The translations under genes and the position numbers were made by a program. Source: Pomphorhynchus laevis (Eukaryota; Acanthocephala; Palaeacanthocephala; Echinorhynchida; Pomphorhynchidae). From it: a stretch of 64,000 bases of DNA. Of this stretch, positions 58,401 through 64,000 are shown in pieces (position 1 is the stretch's first letter; the number at the start of each line of letters is the position of its first letter). The notes beneath the pieces were generated by a model. That model was not told the DNA's origin. It did no database searches and worked only from the letters and a program-made list of their open reading frames with translations. The DNA is taken from positions 1 through 64,000 of the forward strand of contig WNNJ02002651.1 in assembly GCA_012934845.2 (NCBI GenBank). Reading direction: 5' to 3'.

Positions 58401-61400
58401 AACTTATTTTATTGTGCAAAATAAAATTTGTTTGGTTAAAAAAATTATTATTTATTACAAGACTTTGACACATAAAAGTCATTCTGTCTGATCACAATAT
58501 TAAGAAAAGGAAAAAAAGAAAGAAAAAAAGAAAGAAAAAAGGAAATAAAAAGAGTAGTTCAGCAATAATAATTGTCACGTATAGTTATATATTTCCTGCA
58601 AATAATCTTCTCTTTTTATCCACATGCTCAGCGCATTCTGGAAAGATTTGTACTGTGTCATATACACGATCGAATTCGGCAATCAGTTCCATAGGTTTAC
58701 CGCTCTGTGAGATAATCGCAAGTATCTATGACATTTCCCGTATGATTGCACAACAACTGATAAAGAGTGTCCTCTGTGGCTCGGGCGATCATTTAGAATA
58801 ACGGATTCCGATGGATAACCAGGAAAGACATGGATCATTCGCCATAACTGTAATAAATCATTGTACACATATCTCTTGTAAACTGAAGTAGTATTTAGTT
58901 GGCTTAGTCTATCACAGTAGGCGATGTTTCGAAGACCAGAACATAGCTTGGAAAATCGGCGAAGAATATTTTCTAATTGGTATATTTCAGCACGCGTAGA
59001 AGGAAAAGTCGTCGTCGAAGCATAATCAATGATTGGTCTGATCAACGCCTTATATAATAATGAGAACTGAAACGGTGGAAGCGAATTAAAGGTATTTTTG
59101 ATCATGTAAATACTTGTCCTTGACATGTCGCATATATTTTCAATATTGAGGCCGGTTTTAAACGAATTCTAAACAATTATCCCAAGATTCTTTGTATACG
59201 AATTTGTGGGAATAATCTCACCGCAAACAGAATAATCATTTGGTAAATCACTACGACCATTTGGTAAATCACTCTTTAGGGAAAATAAGCAATGAAAGAA
59301 GATACATATAGCAACGGAAGTTGATAAGGGGGCGGATACGGCGGATGCCACGGAGAATTAAGTAACACGAGCGGATCTTGTTACGGACGAAGGTATATTG
59401 GAAAGATGATCATCGAAATGGAAGCCTAAGAAAGTGGGATTATGGACTATGGGAATGATTTATGAGGCAAATAATACATAGGGAGGAGATATGTTTGGTT
59501 TACCGGGGAGGATCCACATTATTTTGGACTTTTCGGGGTTTAGAACGAGATGGAGATTGAAGAGACGTTTGTAGATATAATAAAGACAGTTGGAGGCAGA
59601 AATGCCGATATCGTGTATGCGATAGTCGGATGCATGATCATATATGATCATAGTATGTTATCGGCGTATTGCATGACATTAAAGGAATGTGGTTTGGTAA
59701 ACGGAGAAAAATCTTCAAGCAGAAGAGAGAAAGCAGGGGGCCTAGAATTGAACCTTGTGGGACCTTTCAGAAAATAGGGACGGCAGTTTTGTCAATATAA
59801 TAGTACTAAGTTATCTGTAGTTATTTTTGACATTTTTGCTGATTCAATCGAATCTCTATTTCATTTGTTATCTTCTTACTCAGGACATAAGGTTGCTTGT
59901 AAGAGTTACTAGCCGCAGTGTAAATATTGTTGTATACCAAGCGATTCTACTATAAAAACAACCTTAATGCCTGTCAGTTCAACACAATTACTGGTGTACA
60001 TCAAGGCTTTTTTCTCTCTCTAATCTTGTACTTAGCTGTCTCACTTATTCTTAAACATTTATATCAACATCTGGTAGTATTTACTACCGATACCATTGTT
60101 TTGTTTTCATAACTCAGGTGTAAATATGTTGTCTCAAAAATCAGGTATTTATTTTTAAGATTAAAAGTGCAGTTTGCCACATACAACCTTATTCTTAATC
60201 CTTCTATCACTCAAATTGTTGTCGTTCATGGAGCACCTGCAATAAGAAAAAATTTGAAGAGATTGATAATATCAGCCTTCTCTTTCATTATGGTGAATCA
60301 ACCCCTCTCTTTCTTTATACTTCAAGTGCGATGTATAAAGATGGTAAACTGTGCAGATGGATTTGACTTGAACATATTTGGTAATGTTCTGAAGAGAGAA
60401 AGACGGGCCCTGGGACGTGTCCAGCGTCTGTCATTAGGAGATAATGTTTAGGTACGCCTTTGGTTCACTTTGCCATGTCGGAACTGGTCTTATTTTCTAG
60501 ACGACATCCCCTCAGTAAACACTAATATTTATTTAGCAACTCATGTCGATACTACAGTCCATTGTGCGCCGCGATTGGCGCTAAAATATCTGGCAGATCC
60601 TGAGGGGATCAGTCGGAGGGTGACGCGTCGGTGTGAACTTTCGGGATCTGATCTCACTCCGGATTCGAAGAGGATGTTTAAAAATATAATCCTCAAAGAA
60701 ACATAAATTTGTTTTATTACTTTTTTAGAAAATATGATTATTAGAAAGAGAAGTACAGTGGATCTGTTAGCAAAACACCAATTCTAACTAGAACGCAGTT
60801 GTTGATTGCTGCTGACTTGTAATAAATTCAATTGTAAACAATTGAATAAATAAATGGTGTTTATTTATTATATGAATTTTCAAATGACATCACAAATTTT
60901 CAAATATCAACGTTATAAAGCTTTTGAATTTTTATTTGCGTCTCCAAAGTTGCTTAGGCCGCTTCTAGACACCAGCTAATTTCGCTCACGGGTTCATAAA
61001 CAAATGCACACGTGACGTACATTGGAAACATTTTATTAATCTCTAAAGTGCAAATTTGTATACATTCGGCTATTGTAATCAAAGATGTTTGTTAATAAGA
61101 TCTTTATTTATTTATCAAACATGCGCTCTTCTCGTTTGATCTATTTCGACAGCAATTAACCCGGGATATAAACTGATCGGTACAACGATCCGTCGTTTTA
61201 GATGGCGCAACATTATAGCAAAAACGACTTGTAAACTCATTTGCTTGTTTATTAAAGTAGTAACCAGGACTCCTCGATACATTTTATTTACTAATCCAAT
61301 ATTAATCTCTTTAGAAATAGAGGCAACATGCACCGTGCCTGGCAATGTTGTGGACAATGATAACGATTATCTTCAGAAAATTGTAATAAAATTAATTGCC

Positions 61401-62968
61401 GATTATGTCTGTAAAACTGTCTATCTAATTAAGTTCTGTGGAATATTGGCAGACACGACGGAAGATCTTGAAGGTGTGCCATTCTTCATTGAATCGTCCG
61501 CCTTTAATTCAACAACAAAGTAATCTTTGTAATTACATTATACAAAATCGTTTATATCCGTTTATAGTGCATTTCCGATCACGATTTACTACAAGTCGTC
61601 GGAAAAGTGTGCAGACGATGCTTGCAAAACGTTTATCAGCAATAACCTCAAAGACATCAAATTAGAATCAGGAGCAACTTGCACAGTTACACCACCTGAT
61701 TTTAAATCGAATCTCGGTACGTGCCATATTATTAGTAGCTAGCGTTGTCACTATAATTTATTTGTCACTTCAGTGTCGGTAGCAGCCACGGATTTTGTTA
61801 CCACCGACATAAGAGATGCATGTCCAACAAACAATTACGGTAACGATTAATCGACATAAATTGAACTTTTTATACTCGTCTGGTTATGCACTTGTTTTAG
61901 AGTTTGATTGTTCTATTTCAAGGTATAATGTGCGAAATCCTAACAGGCGCCTACAAATATCTAGTCTTTTGCCAAAATTGGTAATGCTGAAAGAACTCGA
62001 ATTTGATCTTATTATTCTCTTTATTCAGATTAGTAATACGTTTGCTGAAAATCCAACCCTCAGTGCATTCTACGTCGACGTTAATGAATTCGATAAATCG
62101 TTAATGTAAGTAACACAGGTCGATTGCTATTGATACTCGCACTTTAATTAATCGTTAGTTAACGACAATTAAATGCTTATCTTTAGGGTTTATAATGCTA
62201 AATTATACTGCAAGGGAACAAATAAGATTGACGAATGCTTAGGGGAATTCAAAAATATATTTGAAGTTACTAGAATTACCAATAAACAAAGAGGTAATTT
62301 CGTAATCGATCAAAAATCACCTGGGGAACCTGGAAGTATATTTGATTAGAATGCTGGTTATTGCCAATAAGCGAGTTGTACTTGTGTTTTAGTATCGATC
62401 ACATTGAAAAAATGGTCGGAGGTTGTAACAAAGAGAGACCAGAGTTTTACGGCATGCGAGAGTAAATTATCAAATTAATTTATATTTCAGTAGAAAATGA
62501 ACAAACTATTTAGAACACGCACGCAAAATCGCGTTCATTGATGCTACGAATGTTACCGAAAGCTACAGAGATATTCTGCAGAAAGAGGTAAGTTCTCTAA
62601 GTCTAAACGGACATCAATTGAATTGTCACCTAAATTATCGCGTTTTAGATGTGTCGTAAATTAGGAACTAAGCATGGTACTGAATTTTTCTACATTAAAG
62701 TAGGAGATTTCAATAAAAATAAAAAGTAAGTAACTGCTAATTGTCCGTTTATTTGTAAAGCATCCTATTAAACTTGCACAGGGAATTCGACGCAACCTTA
62801 TACTTAAAGTATGACAAAGATACAGGAATTGTTGAATGCGGAAATGAATCTTGTACCCATTTTTACACAAATAATTTTTTAAATCAAAGATTGACTACGG
62901 CTAATGGAACATCATTGACATTTAGTGCACAATCAACGGGAGAAAAGAAAAGTAACAATAAGATATAA
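43496..62968 (+). CDS. Host gene: type II membrane protein with three Cys modules, 11 exons
   Basis: Join 43496-43715, 61315-61519, 61568-61716, 61774-61839, 61923-61980, 62034-62105, 62187-62293, 62393-62461, 62514-62587, 62649-62725 and 62782-62968: 1284 nt, 427 aa. All introns are GT-AG and all phases match. Exon 1 encodes a short basic N-terminus, a hydrophobic segment of about 26 residues (roughly residues 16-42, SWNLIMIVLIICIGFAITLG) and a Ser/Thr-rich stalk, so the topology is probably N-in with an extracellular C-terminus. Sequons NST, NVT, NES and NGT lie beyond the membrane segment, which fits. Three tandem modules follow. I do not recognise the family. Exon 1 and the rest are 17.6 kb apart; in-phase splicing is strong but not proof that they are one gene. 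Confidence 0.75.
43985..44335. repeat. Two copies of a short interspersed repeat (R-b)
   Basis: The pattern gaacgcagttgttgaa, then an attgtaaact block and cgtcgttgttaa / cgtcgttaag, occurs at about 43985-44055 and 44247-44330. A third copy lies at about 60790-60850. All are inside intron 1. Function is unknown. Confidence 0.65.
44105..44131. repeat. 13-bp perfect inverted repeat
   Basis: acatttaatcaaa and tttgattaaatgt flank a single T. It lies between the two R-b copies and could form a hairpin. No transposon ends were recognised around it. Confidence 0.7.
44336..44730. other. Unassigned intronic DNA before LINE-F2
   Basis: No coding frame or family is recognised. It may include decayed upstream LINE-F2 sequence, but nothing matches LINE-F1 ORF1 by eye. 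Confidence 0.4.
44731..46125 (+). mobile_element. LINE-F2 old copy, block 1 (endonuclease), interrupted by LINE-Q3
   Basis: An ATG in cagcacaatggg aligns with the LINE-F1 ORF2 start. Decayed endonuclease follows: DADVILLQKT-like sequence, NQGLVTIVKLSL, ISLANNYM-PGEINK to about 45000. LINE-Q3 intervenes (45040-45772), then ILDNFNDSTSRWIKNAL, FHCTFINSLLDILLSY and EEWRQQLVTSHDLL run to about 46010, with an FDPI-like block to 46120. Compared with LINE-F1 only about 11 residues are missing across the LINE-Q3 insertion. Confidence 0.8.
45040..45772 (-). mobile_element. LINE-Q3, 5'-truncated 3' end
   Basis: Minus-strand frame of 164 codons (45649-45155): SRLDYCLSLFSNSPK, IINAVVRVLLRLRRFDHT, FRSFVVAAPLLWNQLPIHIRQS, FKRQIQFHFNN. 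It closely matches the C-terminus of LINE-Q1 ORF2. The 3'UTR and an A/T tail end at about 45040. Inserted into LINE-F2 within intron 1. Confidence 0.85.
46126..46496. other. A/T-rich intronic spacer
   Basis: No coding signal is visible. It contains the perfect inverted repeat at 46288-46319. It lies where LINE-F2 should continue (about 100 residues before block 2 are not found). Confidence 0.45.
46288..46319. repeat. Perfect 14-bp inverted repeat, 4-nt loop
   Basis: tttcacgagttaat and attaactcgtgaaa flank gcat. A further cgtgaaatta copy follows at about 46329-46338. Strong hairpin potential in otherwise featureless A/T-rich DNA. Confidence 0.85.
46640..49570 (-). pseudogene. LINE-E ORF2 (endonuclease + RT)
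   Basis: The first open piece (49570-48398) has YSNIRSLLNKLDE, EYWLSSSIANVD, IGGGVIAYISN, VYRSPRS, VLGDFNMPSVNW and PIGHSDHVGIS. A shift near 48400 leads to GRRSFEKQLSI and CKAGAGPDGLPPYI; a further shift near 48050 leads to the RT (48087-46813): DNYRPINLTCVCCRVLE, AQHGFRKGYSTTTN, FFDFSKAFDSVNH, GVPQGSVLGLILFSLYFND, LLYADDLKVWR. The C-terminal RVVRSWNSLQS lies in another frame (about 46700). The endonuclease Glu box reads TEYWL instead of TESWL. Confidence 0.84.
49504..50684 (-). pseudogene. LINE-E ORF1
   Basis: ATG at 50684: MCAKKKNVSRGRQ, VECSTSGCQIWTSVT and PPFYCGFCAEKQINVLVERL (Cys cluster), then a break near 50391. A linker piece (50334-50137) follows, then the RRM/CTD (50124-49504): EQCLIIANVKE, LDNDLGHLQSIISVIL, AFRLDKIS, RPRLLKVVF, IRLLRDMSIADRL, NFQVVRRRLHIHWKGLSD. 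The end overlaps the ORF2 start region by about 67 nt. Confidence 0.82.
51050..51478 (+). mobile_element. LINE-F2 old copy, block 2 (RT fingers)
   Basis: Matches LINE-F1 ORF2 from about the CNFRSRD region: MLLASPSDIAGINVAGRI, CPKDLLPILIQN, FLISIYEKVLARKIRGHLV, then in shifted frames ENNHQLSVAVFLDF, ending at the AAF coding position. Same strand as blocks 1 and 3. Confidence 0.82.
51479..52139. repeat. Non-coding repeats with a small LINE relic
   Basis: A block of about 105 bp (ctgttatttattagtcaatt..taacttgatata) occurs at 51702-51808 and again at 52031-52134. Between them lie a segment with gggaactccccgcag and a plus-strand relic VIRPVALYGSECWLITK (about 51975-52032), a phrase typical of the RT thumb of another LINE group. 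The 51665-51710 part resembles 41540-41600. Confidence 0.6.
52140..52276. repeat. ~130-bp A/T-rich direct repeat, left copy
   Basis: aaattttgatttagcattattatttattgatttatt... through cgtaactcagttcgctga (52259-52276). The right copy is at about 55215-55350, ending in the same 18 bp (55333-55350). Together they flank the LINE-Q4/LINE-J insertion. Confidence 0.8.
52346..52556 (-). mobile_element. LINE-Q4, 3' end
   Basis: The minus strand matches the C-terminal coding end and 3'UTR of LINE-Q2 (an AWNKIPLDVR-like segment, ITFKCLLRSQLLDT, then the GTGCGCCGGCACGC hairpin region). It is the remainder of the Q copy whose upstream part lies at 54890-55215, on the far side of LINE-J. Confidence 0.75.
52556..54889 (-). 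mobile_element. LINE-J, 5'-truncated, open frame, inserted in LINE-Q4
   Basis: CR1/Jockey-group LINE beginning within the endonuclease and running through a complete RT to a TTTAATAATAA tail at about 52556. LINE-Q4 sequence is found on both sides, broken at an AACAACT / AATAACT position. No break is seen in the 748-codon frame, so this insertion looks comparatively recent. Confidence 0.82.
52646..54893 (-). CDS. LINE-J ORF2 (partial endonuclease + complete RT)
   Basis: One open frame to 52646. The endonuclease end shows SSAILDLCLS and PPIGHSDHCVIRL. After LNPFKANF comes the linker (TPIWFDSQIKQMIK). RT: AAGPDNIPPILL, SNYRPISLTCVACKVLE, NQHGFRPGRSTVTN, FFDLSKAFDRIYY, GCGVPQGSVLSPLIFIIYIN and LYADDLKIWRP. 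Thumb and C-terminus: DLGVIVNRSLSTIPH, RLHALGVTTVKKS, TWKSWNKLPSQVV, FKRNLKNVLT. The first endonuclease half and ORF1 are missing because of 5' truncation. Confidence 0.9.
54890..55215 (-). mobile_element. LINE-Q4, upstream part
   Basis: The minus strand encodes thumb fragments matching LINE-Q2: NPSSYSYN, CSSVFVALNTHPHILPNSSGP, PIVHQPHFLRRHSPTSL, SLTPRS. It is interrupted at 54890 by LINE-J and resumes at 52556. Confidence 0.75.
55215..55570 (+). pseudogene. REL-type LINE relic a (C-terminal tail)
   Basis: The first 135 bp are the right copy of the A/T-rich direct repeat. From 55345: KYEERTTIIEHSNFQPL, then EEIRKMRIKIAFELARAESSCIRAPRS, which parallels relic c (AKYNERISLADHSGF; LKRKIAFAIMRSASACLRAPRSS). 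Only the extreme C-terminus of the REL-type protein is present. Confidence 0.65.
55695..56690 (+). pseudogene. REL-type LINE relic b (C-terminal domain)
   Basis: Decayed plus-strand copy: LDPASELERKQLAAMSEV, GLAVRFGWDIMDASAKCVCGDN, YVLSCKRGKKAIIRHNVVRDTFANVVSKVC, IEPTLAPLES, RNARLDVLCTGLYG, LFLDIAIFNFHARSY, RIRRIISFAMVRADSRCF. The C-C-H-C pattern followed by RHN..RD, ARLDV and FLD resembles the Cys motif plus PD-(D/E)xK-like endonuclease of REL LINEs; this functional reading is inference. Confidence 0.75.
56850..58345 (+). pseudogene. REL-type LINE relic c (RT palm to C-terminus)
   Basis: Starts just before the catalytic box (KWFADDSNFVG), then GAKFCYFVNESKCQLLAYY, VGTREYFEGIAAIEMRSWISLV, FKWTHFMRTTP, LTSPINLGGL. 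A long open piece (57406-58041) gives WLSSMPLVVE, ICCRYGWTPSDLLNSKCDCGD, GHVLSCKKGSRPTLRHNANRD, IEPLLSPVPDS, NARLDVVCSGIF, RAFFDNSIFSVHA; the end includes FVPFVFATSGGIGS and KIAFAIMRSASACLRAPRSS. It complements the N-terminal half at 1-1510, and the two together outline the family's protein. Confidence 0.82.
58346..58442 (+). other. 3'UTR of REL-type relic c
   Basis: A/T-rich, contains aaaataaaatttg, and ends against the 3' end of LINE-P2. Nothing else is seen. Confidence 0.4.
58443..59276 (-). mobile_element. LINE-P2, 5'-truncated 3' end
   Basis: Closely matches 11690-12500: the same A/G-rich 3'UTR and the thumb/C-terminal frame (59126-58683) FNSLPPFQFSLLYKALIRPIIDYA, LRRFSKLCSGLRNIAYCDRL, HRGHSLSVVVQSYGK. 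It starts at catttggtaaatcact, which is doubled at the junction with LINE-Q5. Confidence 0.85.
59278..59785 (-). mobile_element. LINE-Q5 fragment (RT palm)
   Basis: Minus-strand match to LINE-Q2: VPQGSILGPLL, MQYADNI, HDIGISASNCLYYIYKRLFNLHLVLNPEK split by small changes, SKIMWILPGKPNIS and an SLKS end. It ends abruptly at 59277 where LINE-P2 sequence begins on the same strand. Confidence 0.8.
59808..60715 (+). mobile_element. LINE-F2 old copy, block 3 (RT palm to C-terminus)
   Basis: Aligns with LINE-F1 ORF2 from the VAIFLDF region: ISISFVI, ILLYTKRFYYKNNLNACQF, ITGVHQGFFLSLILYLAVS, VVFTTDTIVLF, NLILNPSITQIVVVHGA, KRERRALGRVQRLSLG; then a decayed tail with LADPEGISRRVTRRCEL to about 60705. 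The first 40 bp overlap the end of block 2 in content, like an old target duplication. Confidence 0.8.
60716..61314. other. End of intron 1, non-coding
   Basis: Contains the third R-b copy (60790-60850) and A/T-rich DNA, ending in the acceptor attaatctctttag. No element is recognised in 60860-61300. Confidence 0.5.
61315..62968 (+). CDS. Exons 2-11 of the host gene: three homologous extracellular modules
   Basis: Module 1 is exons 2-3, module 2 exons 4-7, module 3 exons 8-11. Each starts after a phase-1 intron. Each has a phase-2 intron at the same aligned place: FNSTT/AFPITIY, FDKSL/VYNAKLY and FNKNK/EFDATLY. Modules contain a helical part with Cys (DYVCKTVYLIKFCG; IMCEILTG; ACEKHARKIAF) and a beta-like part ending in paired Cys (EKCADDAC; YCKGTNKIDEC; VECGNESC). 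Introns are 48-99 bp. For exon 6 and exon 9 I chose the second AG (cagattag at 62033; ctatttag at 62513), because the first AG gives an in-frame stop. The TAA stop is at 62966-62968; no poly(A) signal is evident. Confidence 0.82.
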
Positions 62969-63189
62969 ACAACGTTAAACGTGTTAGCGATTTTGATTGT
63001 TTAGCGTCCGTTCAAGTTAAAGAATGGATAGAAGTTGAATCGTGGAAACAGAAATGCAGTACAGAATAGACAAAGCAGATAGAGTCGATTTTTGTTCAAC
63101 ATCAAAACGACTGCGTAACCGCTAACATTGACACTATAAACGAAAGCTACATTTATTTAAAACCTCTTCGTAAATACATAGTTTTTTAG
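62952..63189 (+). pseudogene. Fourth module of the host gene, probably decayed
   Basis: An alternative donor gtaaca at 62952 (phase 1) could join the acceptor gtttag (63003-63004) to give T-SVQVKEWIEVESWKQKCSTE, then TAG at 63067-63069. This parallels exon 8 (V-SITLKKWSEVVTKRDQSF). Beyond the stop, in the same frame, NIDTINESYIYLKP parallels exon 9 (FIDATNVTESYRDILQK). Either it is a degenerate extra module or it supplies an alternative C-terminus. Confidence 0.55.
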
Positions 63190-64000
63190 TAGCAATGAAA
63201 AGTTATTTTACATTTTGAATATAAAGATTACATTGCTGACTTAATTTGTTACAATTTACAGAATATGTTTCATATCATTAGTTTTTTGGAATTTTTGAAT
63301 TAATAACCAAAACCTGGTTTTGCTTACATTTATATACACGAAGCTGTCCGAAACTTCCGCTTTAATTTTTTAATCGGAGTTTGGTCTTCATAAAAATATA
63401 TTTTGAATGTTGCTCACAAAAACATTTAAAAAAATACATTTAAACTTTCCAACTATTACTAACAGGGTTTGTAATAGTGGACATGTAAGAATGATCATCG
63501 CGACGAGTAGAAAGATTTCTAAAATGTTGATTTTGTTCATCATAAAAATACATTTTTAACGCTAAGATTAATTTTCTGATTTGATGAACATCAATTTACA
63601 GAACCTGTTTGCTATCAAATTATTAGTTTTTTTACGTCAAAAATATATATTATTATAGTTACGAAGAAGAAAATATCCTTTATTAGATTAATATTCTATA
63701 TTTCGATAGCTCCTGCTATCATCATCAGGATTACAAAAAAAAGGTTTCACAATTTTTCTGCCATGTTTCCAACATTTTTACAAAAATACAAGCATTGATG
63801 TGCCCGCATTTCTACTTAAAAGAAAAAGAAAATACCGAGAAACAAAACAATCATACACTAAAATTTTACACACATTTTAAAAACAACAAAAAGAATTAAA
63901 AAAAAACAGAATCATAAAACAAAATAAAATTAAAATCATTAAATAAGTGACAAAAAATATGAAAACCAAAACAAAATAATAATACAATTAGAAAAAACAA
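63190..64000. other. A/T-rich 3' flank with degenerate duplication
   Basis: caatttacagaa..tgttt...atcat/aaat..ttagtttttt occurs near 63255-63290 and again near 63590-63630, suggesting an old duplication of roughly 335 bp. The last 200 bp are A-rich low complexity. Apart from the ribozyme-like core at 63701-63728 nothing is recognised. Confidence 0.45.
63701..63728 (-). ncRNA. Hammerhead-ribozyme-like core
   Basis: The minus strand reads CUGAUGA (63728-63722), U, GAUAGC, loop AGGA, GCUAUC, GAAA (63704-63701): the two conserved hammerhead core boxes around a perfect 6-bp stem II with one extra U. Downstream AUAU-AGA-AUAU can form a weak stem III with a UH cleavage site. A convincing stem I was not found, so it may be degenerate. 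Hammerhead motifs are known in Penelope-like elements and other retroelements. Confidence 0.5.

Larger units (their letters stand above)
43716..61314 (+). other. Intron 1, 17.6 kb, packed with nested LINEs
   Basis: The donor gtaagt at 43716 follows AGA A (phase 1); the acceptor ttag at 61311-61314 precedes AA ATA GAG, restoring AAA. All other introns of the gene are under 100 bp. The intron contains LINE-F2 in pieces, LINE-Q3, LINE-E, LINE-J in LINE-Q4, three REL-type relics, LINE-P2 and LINE-Q5. Confidence 0.7.

Noticed and set aside
62028-62033. First acceptor AG for exon 6 (ttcag at 62028)
   Set aside because: It would create TGA across the junction; the next AG at 62033 restores the frame.
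62490-62513. First acceptor AG for exon 9 (tttcag at 62490)
   Set aside because: It gives an in-frame TAG; the AG at 62513 keeps the frame and yields residues matching the other modules and the decayed fourth module.
1-64000. Endogenous virus, LTR element or Polinton
   Set aside because: No long terminal repeats, protease, integrase, capsid or envelope-like frames were recognised; the retroelement genes seen are non-LTR types plus one unclassified YIDD fragment.

Overview
This window is eukaryotic and almost certainly animal DNA: A+T-rich, with GT-AG introns of about 48-99 bp in its one host gene, many non-LTR retrotransposons (LINEs), no bacterial-style operons and no rRNA or convincing tRNA. 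Species cannot be read from the sequence; an arthropod or a compact-intron nematode are both plausible guesses. I assign working names to LINE families (T, P, Q, G, F, H, I, E, J and 'REL'); these are not database names.

Layout. 1-1510 (-): open N-terminal part of a REL-type LINE running off the left edge. 1746-11522 (-): three head-to-tail copies of LINE-T (A, B and a 3' stub C). 11685-20545 (-): LINE-P, split by a nearly intact LINE-Q1 (15330-19853). 20546-28020 (+): LINE-G, split by LINE-F1 (-, 23676-27510) with an 11-bp target-site duplication. 28230-28597: relic of a YIDD-type reverse transcriptase. 28650-33170 (+): LINE-H. 33290-41270 (+): relic LINE-I, split by LINE-Q2 (34486-38775); the right part of LINE-I carries a roughly 385-bp tandem array made from a dead RT segment.

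43359-62968 (+) is the only convincing host gene. TATA box, uORF and a signal-anchor first exon are followed by a 17.6-kb first intron, then ten small exons at 61315-62968. Every junction keeps frame and the total is 1284 nt (427 aa). The predicted product is a type II membrane protein with three tandem Cys-containing extracellular modules; a fourth, broken module follows the stop. The giant intron holds an old LINE-F copy (F2) in three ordered blocks, separated by LINE-Q3, LINE-E, LINE-J inside LINE-Q4, three REL-type 3' relics and more.

Main points of interest: (i) the host gene and its phase 1-1 modules; (ii) LINE-T, where ORF1 and ORF2 share one frame across a single TGA followed by CAA TCA, with no AUG before the catalytic Asn of the endonuclease; (iii) a CxC-type cysteine domain shared by LINE-T (APE type) and the REL-type LINE; (iv) a 5' leader shared by otherwise different LINE families; (v) a hammerhead-ribozyme-like core at 63701-63728. 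All calls come from reading by eye; no database search was possible.
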